Shown one piece after another: positions 58,325 to 64,000 of a stretch of DNA of 64,000 bases (position 1 is its first letter; every line of letters begins with the position of its first letter). The notes under the pieces are model-generated. The model was not told the origin of the DNA. It worked only from the letters and a program-made list of their open reading frames with translations, and ran no database searches. A program made the position numbers and the translations under genes. This stretch comes from Polynucleobacter sp. AP-Titi-500A-B4. Its GTDB lineage: Bacteria; Pseudomonadota; Gammaproteobacteria; Burkholderiales; Burkholderiaceae. Where the stretch lies: positions 1,334,120 to 1,398,119 of the forward strand of contig NZ_CP061311.1 in assembly GCF_018688095.1 (NCBI RefSeq), in the 5' to 3' direction.

Positions 58325-60337
58325 ATGAAGCAGCAGTTCAGCAGGAAATACCTTGACGCATTTCTATGCGCCTCTCTATTTATCTTAAGTAGCACGGCAA
58401 GCTCACAAACCAATTCCAGCGTATCGGTTACTAACTCACTAGACCCAATTAATCCGGTAATTGTTACTGCAACTCGCACACCAAAATCTGGAAACGATGT
58501 TTTAGCTGATTACACATATATCAGTAGGGAAGAAATTGAAAATTCTGCTCAGTCTAGCCTTCCCGACTTACTGCAACAACAACGAGGGATTCAAATATCA
58601 AGCTCAGGTGGTGCAGGCAATCTCTCTAGCGTTTATCTAAGAGGTGCAAGTAATGCGCAAAGCTTAGTTTTGGTTGATGGCGTCAAAATTGATTCAACTG
58701 GGGGTGGGGCAATTTGGAGCGCTATTCCACTATCACTCATAGATCACATTGAAATTATTTATGGGCCACAAAGCACTTTTTATGGTTCAGATGCCATGGG
58801 TGGTGTTGTGCAAATATTTACCAAAAAAGGTGGTGGACCTACACAATTTGAAGCCTCTGCTGGCTACGGAACTTACAACACAAGCATTACAAGCGCTTCA
58901 ATGTCTGGATCCATTGGTGTGGAAGGAAAAACAAACTACTCCATTGGATTAAGCCAAGAGAACTCAGCAGGCTTTAATACGGTGGCACCAAACAATCCCC
59001 ACTATAAGGGCGGAGCGAACTACTCTACAACCCTCCCCTCGCCTTACCCAACCACGCCAACGGGATACACCCGCTTGGGAGCAAGTGGGTCACTCTCCAC
59101 AGTTTGGTCTGCAGGACAAGAGTTGGGATTAAAGATATTTGCGAGTAAAAATAGCTACCAATACCCAAGTAATGAATATTTAAGCGGCAATGCAGAGGTA
59201 GCACAAGGCATCAATCAACTCGCCATTTTTTCAGCTTACTCAAAAAATCAAATTTCCGATATCTGGCAAAGCTACTTTCAGGCGTCAAGCTCTACAAACG
59301 CTTCTCAAAGTCTGACCACACAAAGTAATGATCGACTAGTAACCCCATCTTATGATTTTCTTTGGCAAAACGACATTAATATTGGCACAGACAAATTACA
59401 AGTTCTACTAGAACGCAATATTCAATATGCAAATATGAATAACTCTGCATACCAAACCTATTGCGGAGATCCAAATGCTTGTAGCAATATCAACATTAAT
59501 CAACAGCGCACAACTAATTCGATTGCTGGATCTTACGAATTAAAACGAGGCAATAATCTAGCAACGCTAGCCCTTAGAAATGATCAAATATCTCAATATG
59601 GATCTAAGGTAACTTATAGCGCAGCCTATGGTTATTTCATCACCAAGGAATTGAGAACAAATATTAATTACGGCACTGGATTTAGGGCCCCCTCATTTAA
59701 TGATCTTTACTACCCAGGCTACGGGACTGCAAATCTTAAACCAGAGACAAATAAAAACCTTGAAGCAGGAATTCACTATGAGACTCGTAACTATGGAGTT
59801 CATTTAACTGCCTATCAGAACAAGATTGAAAACTTTATAGTTCCAATTAATTGCTATGACAGTGATTACAACTGCGGCAACCCCGCCTACTATTCTGGAT
59901 CTCATCCAGTGAACTTTAGTTTGGTCCAAATTAAAGGCGCTTCATTAGGTGTTGATGGAAAGATCAATGATCTCACTTTAAAAGCATCGGCCGATGCTAT
60001 GAGTACCGTAGACCAAACTACAGGCTTAGATGTACCAAATCGAGCAAACTGGGTCGGCAATTTCCTGGCTGATTACAAAATAAATAAATTCAACTTCGGT
60101 ACGAATATCACCCTTTCAGGACCTCGCTGGGGAGGTGTGAATGGAACGCAAACGGCGAATACCTACAACATGCAAAGCTATACATTGGTAGGTCTGTACG
60201 GTAGCTATCAAATTGAGAAAAATTTATCCACTTTTATCCGCTGGAATAACGTCTTTAATTCTCAGTATCAGACAAATTATGGCTATGCCAACCCAGGATC
60301 CAATGTATTCGTAGGCCTGCGCTACGCTATGAAATAA
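58325..60337 (+). CDS. btuB: TonB-dependent cobalamin receptor, BtuB-like
   Basis: 670 residues: a signal peptide (to TASSQ), TonB box NPVIVTATRTP, plug domain (about 60-170; LRGASNAQSLVLVDGVKI, YGSDAMGGVVQIFTKK), then a 22-strand-type barrel ending in VFVGLRYAMK. Somewhat longer than E. coli BtuB. The cobalamin riboswitch in the leader makes vitamin B12 or a corrinoid the likely cargo. AGGAAG lies before the ATG. No btuCDF or cobalamin synthesis genes are adjacent. Confidence 0.92.
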   Translation: MKQQFSRKYLDAFLCASLFILSSTASSQTNSSVSVTNSLDPINPVIVTATRTPKSGNDVLADYTYISREEIENSAQSSLPDLLQQQRGIQISSSGGAGNLSSVYLRGASNAQSLVLVDGVKIDSTGGGAIWSAIPLSLIDHIEIIYGPQSTFYGSDAMGGVVQIFTKKGGGPTQFEASAGYGTYNTSITSASMSGSIGVEGKTNYSIGLSQENSAGFNTVAPNNPHYKGGANYSTTLPSPYPTTPTGYTRLGASGSLSTVWSAGQELGLKIFASKNSYQYPSNEYLSGNAEVAQGINQLAIFSAYSKNQISDIWQSYFQASSSTNASQSLTTQSNDRLVTPSYDFLWQNDINIGTDKLQVLLERNIQYANMNNSAYQTYCGDPNACSNININQQRTTNSIAGSYELKRGNNLATLALRNDQISQYGSKVTYSAAYGYFITKELRTNINYGTGFRAPSFNDLYYPGYGTANLKPETNKNLEAGIHYETRNYGVHLTAYQNKIENFIVPINCYDSDYNCGNPAYYSGSHPVNFSLVQIKGASLGVDGKINDLTLKASADAMSTVDQTTGLDVPNRANWVGNFLADYKINKFNFGTNITLSGPRWGGVNGTQTANTYNMQSYTLVGLYGSYQIEKNLSTFIRWNNVFNSQYQTNYGYANPGSNVFVGLRYAMK

Positions 60338-60353
60338 GCCTCTTGTTTCAGAC

Positions 60354-60359
60354 TACAAT
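60354..60359 (+). promoter_or_regulatory. -10 box of the zapB-like/zapA unit, leaderless spacing
   Basis: TACAAT followed by GCCAGT and the ATG at 60366, identical in hexamer and spacing to the dcd promoter. No Shine-Dalgarno and no clear -35. Confidence 0.55.
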
Positions 60360-60365
60360 GCCAGT

Positions 60366-60647
60366 ATGAACGAGCCTATCTCTCATTCCGCTGGCGATGT
60401 AGATCTGGATGCCCTAAGTGCATCCGTCAGACGCCTTTCTGAAAAGATTTCTTTGATTCAAGATGCTGTGCGTAACCTTCATCAGAGTCGCGTGCAACTT
60501 GAGGGCAAGATTGAGGATGCTCAGAAACGTGTGCAACGGATTCTGAGTCGTTTACCAGAACAAAGCGATGGTCGCCAACTCAACTTACTAGGCGAAGCAA
60601 TTCCACCAACTAATCCAGAGGACGACAGTGAGCCAACAACGCATTGA
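60366..60647 (+). CDS. Small coiled-coil protein upstream of zapA (ZapB-like)
   Basis: 93 residues, mostly one helix with heptad-like spacing (about 15-65, LSASVRRLSEKISLIQDAV onward), followed by a short acidic/polar tail. Length and place directly before zapA match the ZapB-like/TIGR02449 type of cell-division coiled coils, but sequence alone does not prove it. Its stop overlaps the zapA start by 20 bases. Probably leaderless (TACAAT six bases upstream). Confidence 0.7.
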   Translation: MNEPISHSAGDVDLDALSASVRRLSEKISLIQDAVRNLHQSRVQLEGKIEDAQKRVQRILSRLPEQSDGRQLNLLGEAIPPTNPEDDSEPTTH

Positions 60648-60981
60648 AGTAACTCTTGCAGGTCAAAAGATCACCTTAGCGACCAGTACCGAACATGAGC
60701 CCCTGCTCCGTGCCGCATGCGTGCTTGTTGATGAACAAATTCAATTAGCCATCAGTGGCGGCAATCGCAGCATTGAACGTGCCAGTATGATGGCTGCACT
60801 CAAAATTGCTGGTGACTTAATTACTTTACAAAAAAATCAATCGCAACAAAGCACCTCTTCAAATGTAAGCTCTGATGAAGTAGCTCGTCTTCAAGCAGAA
60901 ATTCATGGGCTTGAAGAGCAAGTGGATAATTTGATGCAAACCCTTTCCCTGCCTGGTTCGCCAAGGCCAATAGTTCCTTGA
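60628..60981 (+). CDS. zapA: Cell division protein ZapA
   Basis: 117 residues with a GTG start inside the end of the upstream gene. The ZapA N-domain (QQRIEVTLAGQKITLATS, then AACVLVDEQI) is followed by the C-terminal coiled coil (about 70-110, VARLQAEIHGLEEQVDNL). It binds FtsZ and promotes filament bundling. The 6S RNA gene follows directly, a constant neighbourhood in proteobacteria. Confidence 0.9.
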   Translation: MSQQRIEVTLAGQKITLATSTEHEPLLRAACVLVDEQIQLAISGGNRSIERASMMAALKIAGDLITLQKNQSQQSTSSNVSSDEVARLQAEIHGLEEQVDNLMQTLSLPGSPRPIVP

Positions 60982-60982
60982 A

Positions 60983-61160
60983 CCGATGCGCAAGCATCAG
61001 GAACGATCTTTACCTTGTGGGCGTGAGCGTTTCGAAAGTTCACAGTGCCAACTTAGACTTGGTTACTCCCTGAACCTCTTAATGCACCCGAAGCAGAGTA
61101 GCCGTTCCACCTTGAACCTTAGGGTTCAGGATGACGGCCTAGCGGCTAAGGCGGGGAATT
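60983..61160 (+). ncRNA. ssrS: 6S RNA
   Basis: Directly downstream of zapA, as usual. The conserved 3' half is clear: CACCTTGAACC, GGGTTCAGGATGACGGCC and a GCGGC tail correspond to the E. coli 3' strand of the central bubble. CTCCCTGAACC at about 61064-61074 is the matching 5' side. 6S RNA mimics an open promoter and binds sigma-70 polymerase. The ends are approximate; I could not fold the closing stem with confidence. Confidence 0.75.
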
Positions 61161-61161
61161 C

Positions 61162-61980
61162 ATGTTACTAAGCGATATCTTGATGCTCGCACTGTGTGGC
61201 AGCATCTCAGGATTTTTGGCGGGACTTCTTGGCATCGGTGGCGGCATGATCTTAGTGCCCTTCATGATTCTAGTTTTCAATCACTTGGGCTTTAGTCAAG
61301 AAGTGATCGTGCACATGGCCATTGCCACAGGCATGGCAACAATTTTGTTTACTACTACATCAGCCATATGGGCACACCATAAACATGGCTCAATTGACTG
61401 GAAGTTAGTTGCCGCCTTAAGTCCGGGTTTAGTCATTGGCAGCTTGATTGGTGGCAGTGAAATTTTTGAAGCCCTCAATACTTCTTGGTTATCACTCTTT
61501 TTTGCCCTCTTTATTGTCTACACCTCAATCCAGATGATTCTCAATAAGAAGCCGGGTGCAGGACGTGAGTTACCCGGTACACTCGGTTTATTTTCTTTTG
61601 GCACCTTTGCTGGCGGATTGGCTAGCCTGGTCGGCGCAGGCGGTGCGTTTATTACCGTACCCTTTATGCTCTGGTGCAACGTCAAGCCCCATACCGCGAT
61701 GGCCACCTCTTCTGGCCTAGGATTTCCGATTGCTGCCGCTGCAACGATTGGTTATATGTATGGCAGCTGGGGGCACCCCAACCTCCCTGCAGGATCTCTC
61801 GGCTTTGTATATGTTCCAGCAGTAGCTTGTATCGTAGCGGTCAGTATTTTCACCGCTCCACTTGGCGCCAAGATGGCACGCAAACTTAATGTTGCTCAAC
61901 TTAAACGCATCTTTGGTGTGATGCTATTAATGCTTGCAGCCTTCATGTTTAATGAAAGCCGCAAGGCATTTGGCTTTTAA
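61162..61980 (+). CDS. TauE/SafE-family anion exporter
   Basis: 272 residues with eight or nine predicted membrane segments in two repeats, each with the family Gly-rich motif (GFLAGLLGIGGGMILVPFM near residue 18; GLASLVGAGGAFITVPFM near 155). Relatives export sulfite, sulfoacetate or other organosulfur anions; substrate here is unknown. GGGGAA precedes the ATG, directly after 6S RNA. Its stop codon abuts the convergent matB stop with no gap. Confidence 0.88.
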   Translation: MLLSDILMLALCGSISGFLAGLLGIGGGMILVPFMILVFNHLGFSQEVIVHMAIATGMATILFTTTSAIWAHHKHGSIDWKLVAALSPGLVIGSLIGGSEIFEALNTSWLSLFFALFIVYTSIQMILNKKPGAGRELPGTLGLFSFGTFAGGLASLVGAGGAFITVPFMLWCNVKPHTAMATSSGLGFPIAAAATIGYMYGSWGHPNLPAGSLGFVYVPAVACIVAVSIFTAPLGAKMARKLNVAQLKRIFGVMLLMLAAFMFNESRKAFGF

Positions 61981-63504
61981 TTACGCGGTATATTGCTGGC
62001 GTAGAATATTCTTCTGCACTTTACCCATGGCATTGCGCGGCAAGTCAGAAACAATTTCTAAGCGCTTAGGAATCTTAAAGTTAGCAATCTGAGTTTTCAG
62101 GGTTGCAATCATCGCTTCCGCATTTAACTTGGCGCCTGCTTTAGGTACCACTACTGCCATTACCGCTTCACCAAAGTCAGGATGCGGAATACCAATCACA
62201 GCACTCTCATCAACCCCATCCATATCATCGATAAAACTCTCGATCTCTTTTGGATAGACGTTATAGCCACCAGAAATAATCAAATCCTTGCTGCGGCCAA
62301 CAATGCATAAGTAGTCCTTAGGTGCTTTGCCACCATTGGCATCACCACCCCAACGACCTACGTCACCAGTCTTAAACCAACCGTCTTTAGTAAATTCTTC
62401 AGCGGTCTTCTCAGGCATACGCCAGTATCCCTTAAATACATTCGGGCCCTTCACTTGAATACTGCCGATTTCATCAACACCGCAAGGTTTATTGTTTTCA
62501 TTGACGACGCGGACTTTGACGCCTGGCAATGGCAAACCTACCGATCCACCGACGCGCGCACCTTTGTATGGATTGGAGACCAGCATCACCGTCTCACTCA
62601 TGCCATAACGCTCCAGAATGGGTTGTCCAATGACTTTCTTGAAGCTATTGAATGTTTCAGTCAGTAATGGCGCTGAGCCAGAGATGAAGAGGCGCATATT
62701 GCGCGCGACATTCTTGGTAAAACCTTTATCAGCGAGCAAGCGTACATAGAATGTCGGGACACCCATCATCACAGTCGACTTCGGCATATGCTTCATCAGT
62801 TGCGCAATATCCAAGCGTGGCAACCAAATCATCTTGCTGCCATTAATCAATGCGCCATGGGCTGCCACAAACAAGCCATGCACATGAAAGATTGGTAATG
62901 CATGCAGGAGCACATCCCCTTTTACCCAACCCCAAAACTTTTGCAAGACTTGCGCATTGCTATACAAGTTCTTGTGGGTCAACATAGCGCCCTTACTACG
63001 GCCAGTAGTTCCAGAGGTGTACAAGATTGCTGCTAAGTCATCATCCTTAGTAGCTACTGTTTTAAAGGTATCGCTCAAGCCACCAGCACGCTCTAGCAAT
63101 GTCCCAGTGCGATCTTCATTTAATGTAAGGACATGCTTAGTACCCGCTTTAGATGCAACCTTAGATACCCAAGAGAAATTCTTAGAGCTGCAAACTACTA
63201 GCGCAGGCTCTGCGTTCTCAATGAAGTACTGCATCTCCGCTGCTTGATAAGCCGTATTCAGAGGCAAATACACGTATCCAGCACGAATGGTGGCCAAGTA
63301 TAAAAAAAGTGCTTCAGGAGATTTTTCTACCTGCACAGCTACACGCGAACCAGCTGGCAACTTGAGACTCTTTAAGAGGTTAGCCATCTTTGCAGTAGCA
63401 CGCTCTAGGTCACCCCAAGAGTAGTAAAGACCATCATGCGTTTCTAAAGCACACGCTTTTTTATCTTTTGGAAAACCTTTTTCCAATACTGAATACAAAT
63501 TCAT
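61981..63504 (-). CDS. matB: Malonyl-CoA synthetase (malonate--CoA ligase)
   Basis: 507 residues from the ATG at 63504 (AGAGG four bases upstream; an ATG five codons earlier is less likely). An acyl-adenylate enzyme with P-loop YTSGTTGRSKGAMLTH, ALPIFHVHGLFVA, RYGMSETVMLVSNPY, WFKTGDVG, and the catalytic Lys in GKVQKNILRQ. The ALPIFHVHGLF and YGMSET blocks match MatB. It activates malonate to malonyl-CoA. It follows a TctC-type binding protein gene by 38 bases, suggesting malonate uptake and use. Methylmalonate or similar acids are alternatives. Confidence 0.85.
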   Translation of the reverse strand: MNLYSVLEKGFPKDKKACALETHDGLYYSWGDLERATAKMANLLKSLKLPAGSRVAVQVEKSPEALFLYLATIRAGYVYLPLNTAYQAAEMQYFIENAEPALVVCSSKNFSWVSKVASKAGTKHVLTLNEDRTGTLLERAGGLSDTFKTVATKDDDLAAILYTSGTTGRSKGAMLTHKNLYSNAQVLQKFWGWVKGDVLLHALPIFHVHGLFVAAHGALINGSKMIWLPRLDIAQLMKHMPKSTVMMGVPTFYVRLLADKGFTKNVARNMRLFISGSAPLLTETFNSFKKVIGQPILERYGMSETVMLVSNPYKGARVGGSVGLPLPGVKVRVVNENNKPCGVDEIGSIQVKGPNVFKGYWRMPEKTAEEFTKDGWFKTGDVGRWGGDANGGKAPKDYLCIVGRSKDLIISGGYNVYPKEIESFIDDMDGVDESAVIGIPHPDFGEAVMAVVVPKAGAKLNAEAMIATLKTQIANFKIPKRLEIVSDLPRNAMGKVQKNILRQQYTA

Positions 63505-63542
63505 AGAACCTCTAATCAAACAATCATTTTAGGGAGTTAGCG

Positions 63543-64000
63543 TTAATCCAATTTAGCGCCAGAAGCTTTAGCAACCGCTGCCCAACGCTTAATATCAGCA
63601 GAAACAAATTTTCCAAAAGCATCACCAGTCAAATTAGGTGTATCCGAACCGTTATTCGTCCAGATCGTCTTCAGGTCTGGCGTATTGATCGCCTTTTGTA
63701 CTTCTGCAATCATTTTGTCAACGATAGGCTGCGGAGTTCCCTTAGGTGCAAACAAACCGTACCAAGTAGAAACCTCATAACCAACTAGACCAGCTTCAGC
63801 AGCAGTTGGAACATTTGGAAATCCTGGGGCACGTTTTTGTGATGCAACTGCTAAAGCCACAATTGATCCATTTTTAATTTGTGCTGCAGAGGAACCTAAA
63901 CCATCAAACTCAACATCCACCTGACCAGCAATGAGGTCTTGCATCGCAGGGCCAGCACCACGGTAAGGGATATGAGTAATAAAGGTCTTGGTCAGCATTT
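63543..64000 (-). CDS. TctC/Bug-family binding protein (cut by right edge)
   Basis: Only the C-terminal 152 residues are in the window; the frame runs on past 64000. The fold segments FITHIPYRGAGPAMQDLIAGQVDVEF, SQKRAPGFPNVPTAAEAGL and WYGLFAPKGTPQPIVDKM are typical of periplasmic Bug proteins that bind organic acids. It precedes matB by 38 bases in the same direction, so malonate or a related dicarboxylate is a reasonable guess. It is a different protein from the tctC at 12 kb. Confidence 0.9.
   Translation of the reverse strand, partial: MLTKTFITHIPYRGAGPAMQDLIAGQVDVEFDGLGSSAAQIKNGSIVALAVASQKRAPGFPNVPTAAEAGLVGYEVSTWYGLFAPKGTPQPIVDKMIAEVQKAINTPDLKTIWTNNGSDTPNLTGDAFGKFVSADIKRWAAVAKASGAKLD

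Noticed and set aside
60986..61171. A 61-codon frame between zapA and the TauE gene
   Set aside because: It overlies the 6S RNA, has no ribosome site, and its product resembles nothing.
1..64000. Search for CRISPR arrays, insertion sequences, integrases and attachment sites
   Set aside because: No regularly spaced repeats, transposase or integrase frames, or tRNA-flanking duplications were seen; the tRNA-Thr gene is not next to foreign-looking genes.

Overview
The window looks like chromosome of a free-living freshwater betaproteobacterium of the Burkholderiaceae, most likely Polynucleobacter or a close relative. This is inferred from moderate GC, dense packing and burkholderial gene neighbourhoods: nadE-glnB, the DUF1854/ABC/cphA/cphA cyanophycin block, zapB-like/zapA/6S RNA, and a DUF3460-scpA-panC run. 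No sequence search was possible, so the genus is a judgement. I see no phage, transposase, plasmid or CRISPR.

Layout. 1-4.9 kb: nadE (cut by the left edge), PII protein, a RodZ-like protein, an orphan FixJ-type regulator and ilvD. 5.0-9.8 kb: a leftward five-gene set (DUF2946 protein, TonB receptor, sialidase-like propeller, TlpA-like thioredoxin, PCu(A)C chaperone) that reads as copper acquisition. 9.9-13.1 kb: a tripartite tricarboxylate transporter (tctC-tctB-tctA order of transcription). 13.4 kb: tRNA-Thr(CGT). 13.45-21.3 kb: a cyanophycin block, with DUF1854 protein and a zinc-ribbon ABC exporter leftward, and two unequal cyanophycin synthetases rightward. 21.3-32.6 kb: housekeeping and amino-acid genes (fbp, pepN, Gdt1-type transporter, alanine dehydrogenase, permease, tcdA, pdxH, msrA, aldehyde dehydrogenase, leuE-like). 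32.7-38.2 kb: rhlE with a structured leader, ubiC, hemD, hemC, argH. 38.2-45.9 kb: TRAP permease pair, a GGDEF/EAL protein, and an amino-acid decarboxylase overlapping an inward-rectifier K+ channel. 45.9-51.2 kb: dcd, fdhD, metG, DUF3460, scpA, panC.

51.2-57.9 kb is an oxalate catabolism cluster: Crp/Fnr regulator, oxalyl-CoA decarboxylase, two formyl-CoA transferase paralogues flanking a lone PAS protein, and a formyltransferase of the 10-formyl-THF hydrolase type. Oxalate would be activated by Frc and decarboxylated by Oxc. The formyl/formate product could be oxidised (FdhD is nearby) or, if the formyltransferase acts in this pathway, exchanged with the folate pool. A TTGAC-N4-GTCAA palindrome upstream of oxc sits exactly where a class II Fnr site should be relative to a TAATAT box. 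58-61 kb: cobalamin riboswitch and BtuB-like receptor, zapB-like, zapA and 6S RNA. 61.2-64 kb: TauE/SafE exporter, malonyl-CoA synthetase and a TctC-type binding protein cut by the right edge.

The most notable cross-cutting signal is a recurrent TANNNT hexamer exactly six bases before ATG, without a Shine-Dalgarno sequence (pdxH, argH, dcd, zapB-like, the PAS gene, less clearly pepN and msrA), suggesting that leaderless mRNAs are common here. The best candidates for less-described systems are the cyanophycin block with its truncated partner synthetase and zinc-ribbon exporter, the oxalate cluster with its folate-type formyltransferase, and the copper set with a CxCC-bearing propeller.
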